Source: Rhizopus arrhizus
Lineage: Eukaryota; Mucoromycota; Mucoromycetes; Mucorales; Rhizopodaceae
DNA length: 64,000 nucleotides
Assembly (NCBI GenBank): GCA_024220505.1
Contig: JAKZZE010000032.1
Span: 193,501 to 257,500, forward strand
Direction of reading: 5' to 3'
Shown in pieces: positions 1 through 10,970 of the stretch. The notes beneath the pieces were generated by a model. The model saw nothing but the letters and a program-made list of their open reading frames with translations. It was not told the origin of the DNA and searched no databases. A program made the position numbers and the translations under genes. The stretch's first letter is position 1; every line of letters begins with the position of its first letter.

Positions 1-3000
1 CAAAGTTAGGTTCAATCGATTCGTCCCAATTAGAGCGTGCGCCCACCGCCATTCTTTTGTATTGATCTGCAGGAGCACTTCCAAATGCGCTATATCCCAT
101 CGCTCTGCTGTTTGGTACAGCTGACTCTGTCTTCAAATTTCGGAATTCTGATACCGTTAAAGAGACTCTCTTTTAAAAAAAATTAATACACAAAGCTACA
201 CTCAAGTGGACTTTTGTTACCTTGGGATGAATGAGTAGAGAAGGATGCGTTAGATTGCTACCAGCCCACTTTTCACTTCTTGCTCTGTTCATGATATATT
301 GATATTCTTCTCCGATTTTTTTATCTTGTAAGAAAATAGATCTTGTGTTGGTCAACATGTTTTCTTGAGGCTCTGGTACAGAGAGATGGCGGCTATCAAA
401 GATTCTTGTAAACAAAGATCGATGAAGGGTAGGCACAAAGGCATTTGCAGTGACAACAGCTAATGTTTTTGAAGACCAGTTTTTCAAATTAATCACTACT
501 TTGTCTTCATCACAGTGAGTAGAGGCTATTTGAAGAGGATCTTGAACAACAGCGCCATTTTGTTGAATACACTGGTCTTGTCCAATTACCCAATTAGTCC
601 ACAGTTTATCCATTGGCTTGTTCATGCTTTCGACGACTGTACATTTGATAAAGTATTGGCTATGAGAGCCCAGGAAAATCTTGTATTCACCTTTAGATAG
701 ACCAGAAATAGTAACGAGGCCATTTTCTTTTTGTATACTTTCAGAAACATTTTCCGACAAGACACTATTTGATGTTATTTAAAACAAGATACATTGCGGT
801 TTAGTTCAATTACTTACTTTTCGTAACCCATCCTGTAAATAGAACAGATGTCATTAGCAACCTTGAATGGTTTGTTTGCTTCAACGCAAATGAAAGAAGG
901 GAGGAGAGGTGTAGAATATTCTGGAGCTATATTCCAAGTTTGTCCCTTGTACCCTACAGAAATGATATTGGGAAGCTGTCCTAACTCAATGATACCTTCA
1001 TCATTGGATTGTAAGCTAGTCCTGATCTCAGATGATACATAGGCATGCTCGAACACCAACCAAATTTCCTTTCCTGGCTTGGGCTCACCATTTTGACCGA
1101 GAATATGGATAAAATATTGACCATCGATACCTCTTTTAAGGCAAACATTAGTAGGTTGGCCGTCATGGATGATGTATCTATTGCAGTGGGAGGCAGACAC
1201 TGTTTCAATAGAGCCGTTCAAAGCCTTCACCCTAGCTTCCAGTTTAAATTCCAACGTTTCGACTACAAAAAGGAGAAAAGGGAGTGTCACTTTAGCGTAC
1301 ACAAATCAAAAATTCTACTTTTTTTTCCCCTTACGCAATTCAGGTACAATAAAATCAAATAAAATTGGCTCATTGACCAAAGGTACAGCTGTTGTCGTAG
1401 TTGCGGTTATATCATGCGTATTAGTACATTCTACTTTTAATGTTGCACTTTCAATTGCAGAAAAAGGTTGACCATTCAAAGTGAGCTTGGGGAGCACGAC
1501 CACCTAAGAAAAATACAAGCTAATTAGTCTTTGTTAGCTATCCTTACTCTGAGTCAAACTTACCGTTGCTTTCTTGTTGAAGCTGATCATTTCGTGATTT
1601 ACATGAAATGTAGCTTCAAGTTGATAAAGTTCGACTTCTTGAGTAAAGGTAACAGGTTCGCAAAAACCATCTTTTGAAGACACAAGCAACATCTGACTCG
1701 ATTTAGGTGTGCTTCCAGATGGCAAGTAAGGAATCAAAATATTATTTGATTCATCTGCCTGTTACATAAAAGAATAAGAGTCTGTAACCATTTTTTCTTT
1801 TTGTTTACTTTTGATTTATACCTCGTAGTATTGATTTTCATACAAGACCTTGGATGCCTCAACTGGATTGCCTTCTTCATCTATGATTTTGACAAGGTGA
1901 CCAGCAATCGTTTTTTGAGTAATATGTCTCAAATAACCCTAATTATATTACTACCTTAGTATCATCTTTTTTTTAGTCCTATTTGTTTTTCTATACCTTT
2001 TGTATGATGGCACGACATTGATTATTATCGCCTACAAATTCAATAACCCAAATACCTCTACCAGCAAATACGGTAGGTGCAAGTCCTGCTTCACCAAAGG
2101 CAAAGTCATGCTGTATGATTTTTATAGGATCGTTGACAAGATCCACGTCCTCTTCCCAAGTAGGACAGAGACCATCCAGTTGAATATCTTGGGAAGAATT
2201 TGGATGGAGTCGCCAGTAGTTGGTGGTATGCATTTGAAATACACGAATGGCTAAACGGGACAAATTTTTTGTTTGGAGGGTCAAGACGATCGTATCCTGT
2301 GGTTTTCTCTTGAGACTTCGGTGAATAGAACAGGGAGCAATTTTCATAAGAGTCTCTGATGTAAAAACTTTATCGAGTTTCTCGGTGGGTTTGACCCTTG
2401 CAAAGATGCTCCACAACATTTTGCGATTTTCATAGACACTCAAGGAATCGACTGTCGCTGTCAATTTGCCTTGCATGGCAAGACCATAGATATATTCATT
2501 CAAGACTTCAAAGTGACTGGATCCTTGAATATAACAGGACCCAAAAATAGGCAACGTGTGTGGGATACTGGCATTGGCTTCAGGTACGGCATGTTGTGCA
2601 AAAGAACTGATTTCATTTAATTTTCCGCTTTTTAATGCCAAGTACCTATAATAAATAAAAGTTTGAGTAACATGCACTAGAGGGAAATGATAAACTCCGT
2701 CTTACTCTATAAGTTTGCCTTCGTCAAAGGTTTGTCTTGTGATGTCAATACGAAGCTTGTGAAACTTAACTGCAGTCTGCAGTAAGCTGTAATACGGAGG
2801 AAGTCTTTCAATAAACAATTCAGCTTGATTTAAGTAATTCAGCAAGTAATCCTGGCCATCATCCCAAATAGAATCAGAATGTGTATAGTTAGCATAAGGG
2901 ACTAATTTGCTAAGGTAGGTTTCGATAAAGGAGGATTTCTTGCAGACTACATCCGGGATGGTTTCCATCAGGTAATCCAACTGCTTCAAGGTAAGCTCTC

Positions 3001-3664
3001 TAAAAGTCAACCATTCCAAATGCCAGGCGTCGTTTTGGTTTTGTTGTTGATTTTTCCAAAACTTCACAAGCCGATCAAGCACAATAGGGTAATGGTCCGT
3101 TGGATAACAATCGAAGAGTTTCTTTAATAATGCGACAAGTTCATCCTCCGACAGGCTATCTTTCTCGAGCAAGGATATAAAGGCTGGGATACCAGTAGGT
3201 TTAATTTCGACATAATCTTCCTTCAAACTATCTTTCAGCACCTTTATACTATCAATCAGCTGAGGGTCCAACTTGGATGGAAGCTTTGCATCATTTAAGG
3301 TATCTTGCTTCTTGCTAAGGTCCAAATTAAATGCTTTCTTGATGAATTCAGTTGATTGAGAGGAATTAAAAGGGTAAGTTAGTAAGTGGAAACGCGTATT
3401 GAGTTCTTGATATTCTGCAGCATTTTTGTCGTACTTTTCCAATAACTCAGACATCTTTTTTATTAAATCAACCTCGACCTCACTAGGCTCCCGAATCACC
3501 AAAGGGTCCTTTTGTTTCACCGCCTCATCATACAGCTTTTGAAGTAAAACAAGGCCCTGAAAATATCGCACATCTTGTTTGTTTGCAAACTTTTCATTAA
3601 CCTTTTGCCGATCAGGGATTGGAGCAAAAGCGAAAGCTTCTTTTAAAGAAGATATAACAGTCAT
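1..3664 (-). CDS. Large multi-exon protein with beta-sandwich (alpha-2-macroglobulin-like?) architecture, 3' end outside window
   Basis: Eight exons read on the minus strand: 3664-2706, 2645-1997, 1938-1822, 1758-1564, 1503-1335, 1262-818, 764-221 and 169-1. All introns are GT-AG and all joins keep frame. At least 1082 residues are encoded and the gene runs off the left edge. The first ~320 residues are helical and charged. After about residue 320 the protein changes to beta-rich repeats with segments such as GQNGEPKPGKEIWLVFEH and SNDEGIIELGQLPNI, which look like stacked immunoglobulin/macroglobulin-type sandwich domains. An ATG nine codons upstream (3691) would add a hydrophobic LLFFLYYF stretch, so a signal peptide or anchor cannot be excluded. 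No thioester motif or catalytic site is visible. The family assignment is a structural impression, not a recognised match. Confidence 0.72.
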
Positions 3665-3888
3665 GAAATAATATAGAAAAAAGAGAAGCAAAAATAAGCT
3701 GTTTTTTCTTATTTTTATACTATTCTGTGGCGCTGTTATTATGCGTTTTTACTTAAAAGTACATAAATCCGTGAAACAGTTTTGTGACACATATAAAAAA
3801 AGCCTCTCTTCATAGTAACTTTGTTCACCTTTTTGTTTAAATAAAGTTTCAAAATATGACAGTTTTTGATAAATAAGCAAATTGTTGT

Positions 3889-3933
<45 letters not shown>

Positions 3934-4303
3934 TAGACTAAAGCTAAAAAATGGTAACTACCCCATCTATCTATTAAAAATAAGCAAACAAGCTTTGAAT
4001 AAAAATTGTAGAAAAAGATACCCAAGGTTACATCATATTTATAAATAATAGTCTTCAATTAAAACCGCTACTTCCCTTTTTTCTCTGTAAAAATAATAAT
4101 AAAGCTGCAAACTTCTCTTGCATTTGTTGACCTTCCCACTCTTGAAGAATTAAAATATTTATTGAAGTATTCTTTGGCTTAGTAAACAGCAAATTGACCG
4201 CTAAATCTTTTGCTTTTCATCTCAATTATCGGACCTTAAAAATCACAATTTTTTTTTTTCTTTGCCAATTCTTTGTGCTTCTTTTTTTCGTTATATTCAC
4301 CCA
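3665..4303. other. Divergent intergenic region with a 40-nt poly(A) tract
   Basis: Shared 5' region of the minus-strand gene starting at 3664 and the plus-strand gene starting at 4304. It is very AT-rich and contains an uninterrupted run of 40 A at 3892-3931. No coding sequence is supported. Short ORFs here are translations of the homopolymer. Confidence 0.8.
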
Positions 4304-5431
4304 ATGTCGTTTCAATCATATTCTGACTATTCTGACGAATCTGACGACGAATATGCACCTCTTCAAATTTCAGGTTGGGGTACTCAGCAAACCCAAGAAG
4401 GTACAACTGAAGTCACTGTCAGCATGGAAGGTTGGAGTTCACTTGTGGATCCAACTGTCAAAATGAAGGCTGGTGGTATTGGAAGTGGTCAACTTCACCG
4501 TAAGGGTAAAAACTTCAAACCTGTAGACGAACAACTGATTTTGGACCGACGATTGGGTAAGCCTTTGCCGAAGGGTGGATTAAATGGAGAAGCAAAAAAG
4601 AAGAAGAAGAAGAAGGGAAAGGGCGGAGCACCACCACAATCCAAAATGCCTCCTCCTCCTAAACCATCAAAGACCATGCCACCAACCTTCAATCGAAACA
4701 GACCTCCTATCAAACCTGGTGCAAGTGCTTGGTCTTCAAATGCACTGGTCGAAACACCTTTCTGGGAAAAACCTAACGGATCTGCTGCTTCTAAATGGGC
4801 AGACCCTGCTCCTGCTGCCGCTCCTGTATCTGCTCCTCCTGTTACCCAACCCTCTTCTTGGAGTCAACAACAACAACAACAACAACAACAGCAACAACGA
4901 ACCCAGCCTCAACAACAATGGTCCCAACCTCCACAACAGCAGCGGTGGGCTCAACCCCCACAACAACCTCAACAACAGCAATGGGCACAACCTCAACCTC
5001 AGCAACAATGGTCTCACCCTCAACCTCAACAGCAACAACCACAGTCCATGTGGGCTCAACCACAACAACAACAACAACAAGCACATCAACAAGCACATCA
5101 ACAAGCACATCAACAAGCACCTGGCTGGCCTCATCAACCACTTCTGGGTACAAATGCTTCCAAATATGCTACTCCTTCTGCTCAAACACAATCCTTTGCT
5201 CATCCTCCTCAACCTGCTATATCTCAAAAGTCCGACATACCTAAACTTACTTTCAAGATCGAACTCGCTCCTGGTGTCACGGCTAATCTTCCTGTCTATG
5301 CAAATGATAACCCTGTAGATGTTGTCAATGAATTTGAAAAGAAACATCATTTGGTTATGTCTGACGCAGCTAAAGCCAAATTTGCTGAAAGAGTTGCAAT
5401 GTTGTTATCTCAAACTGCTTTTTCTAACTAA
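4304..5431 (+). CDS. PolyQ-rich protein with acidic N-terminus and a conserved-looking C-terminal domain
   Basis: Single exon of 375 residues. The start was chosen at 4304 (MSFQSYSDYS) because the 14 codons upstream lie in a T-rich leader. Order of parts: an acidic Ser/Asp/Tyr N-terminus; a basic KKKKKKK tract near residue 100; a Pro-rich linker; then about 100 residues dominated by Gln, in QQQ runs broken by WSQ, WAQ and Pro, including a tandem AHQQ block. The last ~60 residues are compact and non-repetitive (FKIELAPGVTANLPVYANDN followed by a VVNEFEKKH helix), resembling a small ubiquitin-like fold. Codons alternate CAA and CAG, so the Gln tract is not a pure triplet repeat. Function is unknown; an RNA- or condensate-associated role is only a guess. 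Confidence 0.8.
   Translation: MSFQSYSDYSDESDDEYAPLQISGWGTQQTQEGTTEVTVSMEGWSSLVDPTVKMKAGGIGSGQLHRKGKNFKPVDEQLILDRRLGKPLPKGGLNGEAKKKKKKKGKGGAPPQSKMPPPPKPSKTMPPTFNRNRPPIKPGASAWSSNALVETPFWEKPNGSAASKWADPAPAAAPVSAPPVTQPSSWSQQQQQQQQQQQRTQPQQQWSQPPQQQRWAQPPQQPQQQQWAQPQPQQQWSHPQPQQQQPQSMWAQPQQQQQQAHQQAHQQAHQQAPGWPHQPLLGTNASKYATPSAQTQSFAHPPQPAISQKSDIPKLTFKIELAPGVTANLPVYANDNPVDVVNEFEKKHHLVMSDAAKAKFAERVAMLLSQTAFSN
4864..5120 (+). repeat. Gln-encoding low-complexity tract with an AHQQ tandem
   Basis: CAA/CAG-rich segment inside the polyQ gene. It ends in four 12-bp units (cat-caa-caa-gca type) near 5084-5119 that encode repeated AHQQ. Long ORFs in other frames on both strands are by-products of this composition. 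Confidence 0.85.
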
Positions 5432-5471
5432 AACACATGGAAATAAAAAAATTTAGAACTGGACTGTTAAA

Positions 5472-5557
5472 ACGCGTGTCTAATTATTAAGCAAGACGGA
5501 CAAGAAGTGAGGGGATTAAGACGCGTTTAAAAAAATTAAAAAAAAAAAAAACCGCGT
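5472..5557 (+). promoter_or_regulatory. Cluster of MCB (ACGCGT) elements upstream of the RNR large subunit
   Basis: Two perfect ACGCGT boxes (5472-5477 and 5521-5526) and one ACGCG core on the minus strand (5553-5557) lie 90-175 bp upstream of the RNR1 start codon. In ascomycete yeasts MBF binds this element and drives G1/S expression of ribonucleotide reductase genes. The same logic here is inference from motif and position. Confidence 0.6.
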
Positions 5558-5644
5558 CTTCATTTGTATTTAAGAAAAAATTTATTTTCTTCTTTTTTTC
5601 TCTCCCTTTCTTTACTCCAAGTCTTTTTTATTATTTCTATAAAG

Positions 5645-8231
5645 ATGCCAATGTTTGTTATTAAAAGAGGTACTAACAAATAGAGTTAATAAGGGAAAAG
5701 GGGCTTTGTTAACAATATTTTTTAGACGGTAGACATGAAAGAGTAGCCTTTGACAAGGTAACTATCAGTAGCTTTTTTTTTTTTTACTTTTTTTTATTAA
5801 CAAAAAAATAGATTACTGCTAGAATCAACAAATTATGTTATGGTCTCGACATGAATTATGTTGACCCTGTTGCCATTACTCAAAAGGTAAAATTACTTTT
5901 TTTGTTTATTTGTTATATTTATCTATCCTGTACAGGTTATTTCTGGTGTTTACGAAGGAGTAACTACTGTTGAACTTGACAACCTTGCTGCTGAAACCGC
6001 TGCATATATGACCACTCGTCATCCCGACTACGCACTCTTGGCTGCTCGTATTGCAATTAGTAATTTACACAAGGAAACAAAGAAGGTATTTTCTCAAGTG
6101 ATTGAGGATCTCTACAACTATGTGAATCCCAAGACGAGCAAGCACTCCCCCATGATATCCGAAACAACCTACAAGGTTGTTCAGGACAACGCAGAGCGTC
6201 TGAACTCAGCCATTATTTATGACAGAGATTTCAAGTACAACTTTTTTGGATTCAAGACTCTCGAACGATCCTATCTACTCAAGATTGACGGCAAGACTGC
6301 CGAGCGTCCTCAACATCTTATCATGCGTGTCGCCATTGGCATCCACGGTGAAGATATTGACGCCGCAATCGAGACTTACAACTTGATGTCCGAGAAATTC
6401 TTTACTCATGCCAGTCCTACTTTGTTCAATGCCGGTACACCTCGTCCTCAGATGTCCTCTTGCTTCTTGCTCACCATGAAGGAAGATTCGATTGAAGGCA
6501 TCTACGAAACATTAAAAATCTGTGCCCAAATTTCGAAAACTGCAGGTGGTATCGGTCTCAACATTCATAATATTCGTGCCAATGGATCCTATATTGCCGG
6601 TACAAATGGTTATTCGAACGGTTTGCTTCCCATGTTGCGTGTGTTCAATAACACAGCACGTTATGTCGATCAAGGCGGCAACAAGCGTCCAGGAGCCTTC
6701 GCCATGTATCTCGAGCCATGGCATGCTGATATCTTTACCTTTTTAGATTTAAGAAAGAATTTTGGTAAGGATGAAATCAGAGCCCGTGATTTGTTTTATG
6801 CCCTTTGGGTACCCGATCTCTTCATGCAACGTGTCAAGGACGGTGGAGATTGGTCTCTTTTTTGTCCTAATGAAGCACCTGGTTTGCAAGATGTTTGGGG
6901 TGATGAGTTTGTGGCTCTTTATGAAAGCTATGAACGCGAAGGAAGAGCGAGAGAGACAATTAAGGCACAAAAGTTATGGTATGCTATCTTGGAAGCACAA
7001 ACTGAAACCGGTAATCCGTTTATGCTCTACAAGGATGCTTGTAATAGAAAGAGCAATCAGCAAAACTTGGGTACCATTAAATGTAGTAACCTTTGTACGG
7101 AAATTGTCGAATATACAAGTCCCGATGAAGTTGCTGTTTGTAACTTGGCTTCTATTGCTTTACCCACTTTTGTAATCAACAGAGAATCTTACGATTTCAA
7201 GAGACTCCACGAAGTAAGAGAAACCACAATGACAACAGAAAAGAAAAGACTGACATATTTTATTATTATAGGTTGCCAAGGTGATTACTAGAAACTTGAA
7301 CAAGATTATCGATATCAACTATTACCCTGTCATTGAAGCAGAAAGATCAAACAAGAGACATCGTCCTATCGGCTTAGGTGTCCAAGGTTTAGCCGACACA
7401 TTCATGGCCTTACGTTACCCCTTTGACTCTCCTGAAGCCAAACAATTAAATATTCAAATCTTTGAAACCATCTATCACGCTGCCTTGGAAGCCTCATGCG
7501 AATTGGCTGAAAAGTACGGACCTTATGAAACTTATGAGGGTAGTCCTGTATCCAAGGGCATCTTACAATACGACATGTGGAATGTGACTCCCACTTCTCT
7601 TTGGGACTGGGCTTCACTAAAGGAAAAGATAGCCAAGCACGGCGTCCGCAATTCACTCTTATTAGCCCCTATGCCTACCGCTTCCACCTCTCAAATGTTG
7701 GGTTTCAATGAGTGTTTTGAGCCTTACACTTCCAACTTTTATACCCGTCGTGTGCTCTCGGGTGAATATCAAATGGTCAACCCTTGGTTACTTCGTGATT
7801 TGGTTGATATGGGTATCTGGAACGATGAAGTCAAGAACATGATCATGGCCGATGGTGGATCTGTTCAAAATGTACCCACAATTCCTCAACACCTCAAAGA
7901 ACTCTACAAGACTGTTTGGGAAATTTCTCAACGTACAATTGTTGATATGGCCGCTGACCGTGGCGCCTACATTGATCAAAGTCAAAGTTTGAACATCTTT
8001 ATTGCTGAACCCAACTTTGGTAAGCTGACAAGTATGCACTTCTATGGTTGGCAAAAGGGATTGAAGACGGGTATGTATTATTTGCGTACACGTCCTGCAG
8101 TTGATGCAATCAAGTTTACAGTAGACCAAGTATCGTTACGTGAATATCGTAAGAAGATGGAAGAAAAGAATCAGGCAGATATGGTCTGTTCCATTGACAA
8201 TAAGGATGCTTGCATGAGTTGTAGCGGTTAG
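5645..8231 (+). CDS. RNR1: Ribonucleoside-diphosphate reductase large (R1, class Ia) subunit
   Basis: Reduces ribonucleoside diphosphates to deoxyribonucleotides with the small R2 subunit, supplying dNTPs in the cytosol. Five exons: 5645-5669, 5726-5757, 5812-5886, 5936-7213 and 7272-8231. They give 789 residues, the usual size for eukaryotic R1. The first 24 nt spell MPMFVIKR, and the next exons complete the ATP-cone start ([12 protein letters not shown]). Visible signatures are the redox cysteine segment MSSCFLLTM, the active-site [13 protein letters not shown] followed by [14 protein letters not shown], and [20 protein letters not shown]. The C-terminal CMSCSG tail carries the CxxC thiol pair that re-reduces the active site. 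A cluster of MCB boxes precedes the gene. The 5' end is broken into very small exons, and intron 4 (7214-7271) falls after residue 470. Confidence 0.97.
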
Positions 8232-8296
8232 ACTTTTTTTTTTTCTTTATTTGTTATTTTAATTATTTTTGTATGTAAATAAACTCCCCTTTCTTT

Positions 8297-9325
8297 TTAT
8301 TTTTGTGTTTCTGGTATCACTGTTTTTCTTCTTTCCCTTTTGATTGTATCCCAATCAATACCTGAACTTGCTCTTTGTTTCAATCTTTGGCTTGTAGGCG
8401 ATGATTCAGAAGTTGTTTTTTTCTTGAGCATTTCTTGTTGTAATTGTTTAGCATGTTCTGCTCTTGCTCTTACAGTGGCATTTTGCTTGGGTGATTTCAT
8501 GACTGAAGGGGCTCGCTGGGGTTTAGGCGACCCTATATCCAAACATTGAATATATTATGAATTGATATATAAACTCAAACAAACCTTCTTGTTGTTTAGT
8601 TTCTTTCATTGGCTGATTCTTTGGAGTAGGCTCATCATAAGATCTTAAGTTGGGTATAACCACTTGGCTATATATGCATTTCATTATTTGTTACTTTGTT
8701 GCTCTTTTTTTTTTTTTTTTTTTTTTGCTTACCCTAATAATCGTTTAACCGGTTTTTCTTTTTCTTCATCAACTAATAAAAAATGTCAGTGTAAAACCTT
8801 TGTATGTAAAGTATGAAATACATGAAACCCATAGAGTTGAAGTCCTTGTTATTGGTTCTGCCGTTATTTTTTTCTCTGCTGTTACTTTTTTTTCTGCTGC
8901 TACGTTTCTATCAGGATGCTGAAATTCCTGATGTCCCCACCATTGAGGAAATGTATTTGGCATTTTAGGTTTTTCAGTTACTGGGATTTCAGGAACTACT
9001 GCGTCTGCGACTATCTGTTTTGGCTCTTCAACAACAGCAACAGTCTATACTAAAATATATGAGTAAGTGTGTATGCAAAATTAAAAATAAATTAAACCTC
9101 CTCTTCTTCTTCTTCCTGGATCACTTGTTCTTCTACTTGTTGTTTTATTTCTTTTTCTCTTTTAACAAGAAACTCATCAGTAGCTGCTTTGATTCTTTCA
9201 CGATCTTCAGAATACAAGACAGCAAAGCAAATAAGTTCTCTTAATAAATTGAACACATCCGTTGCTGGATGCTTATCCAAAAACTTGTGTACATAAGGTG
9301 GTAAAGTACTTAAAAAGGCTTCCAT
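8297..9325 (-). CDS. Uncharacterised acidic/helical protein of 269 residues
   Basis: Five exons on the minus strand: 9325-9098, 9044-8822, 8772-8733, 8667-8585 and 8532-8297. Frame is kept throughout. The N-terminal ~55 residues look like a folded helical domain (LSTLPPYVHKFLDKHPATDV, then LLRELICFAVLYSEDRERI). A charged coiled-coil stretch ends in a run of Glu at the first splice site. The middle carries Lys/Glu/Thr imperfect repeats (AAEKKVTAEKKITAEP), and the C-terminal third is basic and serine-rich (QLQQEMLKKKTTSESSPTSQ). No family was recognised. The first donor (GTTTAA) and second donor (GTATTT) are weak, so the middle of the model is less certain than its ends. Confidence 0.62.
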
Positions 9326-10970
9326 ATTTTATTAAAGAGAAAGAACCACTCAGAAAATAACGCAGCTTTAATTTATTTGACAAAAAAAAATGTGTTCAAT
9401 TGTGTGTACGGAACACTCCGTAGCACTTTATTTGGTACCACGACAACAAAAAAAAATTGCATGAATTCAGTGCTCCATTTTGTTACAAACAGTATTTTCA
9501 ACTCATTCTAGATAAGTTGCACAACTCACTTGGTTTGAAAAACAAAGATTTGAATATTTCTTTTGTATAAAACTATAGACTTTTGTTGAAAAGTTATAGT
9601 TAAAATGATCAAAGAAGACAACGCAGGACCCCTTGTGTGGAAAATGAATGCGTTTGATGCTATCGAATCATCTGAAAACCATGATATATGTACGTTATGT
9701 TTCTCATGTTTAATGAAAACTAAAAGCCTTCTACTACTAAATAACTATGGAAAAGAAATAAAATATTGATGTTAATCTTGACAAACCCTTCATTGCTATT
9801 TTTTCAGTACAATTCTTCGCTTTGAATGGCTGACAGTGGGGCGCACTACCCGTAATAATGCATATTTTGACTCACAAAGAATCCAGTAAAAGTGTATTTG
9901 TACATCTTTGGAAATGATAACCTATGCAAGCTAAAGCAAATTTATTTTATTCTGTAAGGATAAAGGACACCTCATCTATCAAAAGCATACCTTTGGAACT
10001 TTCTTGGATTGCATGTACTGGCTTTTCATTGTCAAAAAAAAAGTTGAAACAAATGACAATTAACAAATGAAGCTTACAGCAGATCCAATTTTAATCATCA
10101 TGCTTGCTCACATAAATGAATGCTGGGCTAGAGAAATGCAAGTATTCCGAATATATTTTTCATATTGAATAATTGCCCTTTTATTATTAATATAAATGTA
10201 TTTTCTTATCGATAAAGACCTGGAAGGCTACTGTAGATTCGAATGTTATCTTGTAATCATATGTAAGCGCATCTAATAATAAACTTTTAATGATGCAACA
10301 GGATTTTATCGTGTACGACTTTGTAAAACTGTTCTTGTGAAAAATAAAATGTAAAAGCTACGCTTGTTGTCTATGTATTCCTTCAGTCGACAATTGAGTA
10401 CAAAACACAATAATCCAAGAGAAAGGAACAGATGCTAAAATATCATTAAATGCTCTGACAAGTATAGATTTGATAGCAACTTTATTAATACAAATAGGAT
10501 TTAAATGGCTTGAAATGAACTCTTTGTTGGTTCCAGTTATAAATAAATGAATTTTACAAATTGTGAAGGGAGGAGGAAACAACACGTAAAGGGTATGTAT
10601 TGATTTACAGCAATGGGAAGCAATAAAACACGATTATTCTTGATAATTGACTGAATTACAAATTTTCGAATCTGCTCAATCTGTACAGTGAGGTACAGAG
10701 ATGATACGGTCTGAGCAAGTTTGACTGGGGGATGATATCATATAACTAATAAGGATAAGTAAGATGGATAAAGTCATTAATGAAATAAACAGTATCAATC
10801 GGTTTTCCATTGAAATAATGAAAGAAAGAAAAAAGCAAAAAGATGAAACAAAACAAAAACAAAGTATAAATAGTGACAATAGGTCCCTTTCTTAACAATA
10901 GAAAATTGAATGACCGAGTTTTCTGTCTCAACATTTTTGTTCCTCCCCTTTTTTTTTAGCTGAGCATGTC
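9326..10970. other. Region between divergent genes, possible long first intron of the PI4-kinase
   Basis: AT-rich DNA separating the minus-strand gene at 9325 from the Pik1 body. One short coding-like segment lies at 9605-9689, annotated separately. The remaining ~1.27 kb shows no convincing coding potential, no repeat and no RNA gene that I can recognise. Confidence 0.6.
9605..9689 (+). other. Candidate upstream first exon of the PI4-kinase gene
   Basis: Begins ATG ATC AAA GAA GAC and encodes MIKEDNAGPLVWKMNAFDAI plus eight more residues. It stops at a good donor (T|GTACGT) with one leftover base. Joining to the acceptor at 10959 (tttttag|CTGAGCATG) continues in frame into the Pik1 lipid-kinase-unique region. 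The intron would be 1270 bp, far longer than every other intron in the window. It may instead be non-coding leader or an unrelated exon. Confidence 0.35.

Noticed and set aside
3849..4058. ORFs on both strands across the 40-nt A-run
   Set aside because: They are translations of the homopolymer (poly-Lys or poly-Phe) with no other content.
4584..5350. Four long ORFs in other frames and on the minus strand over the polyQ gene
   Set aside because: Low-complexity CAA/CAG DNA leaves other frames open. Only the 4304 frame has a non-repetitive N-terminus and C-terminal domain.
7281..8231. Separate second ribonucleotide reductase gene
   Set aside because: It is the last exon of the same gene: the join GAA|GTT GCC AAG across 7214-7271 continues the conserved sequence.
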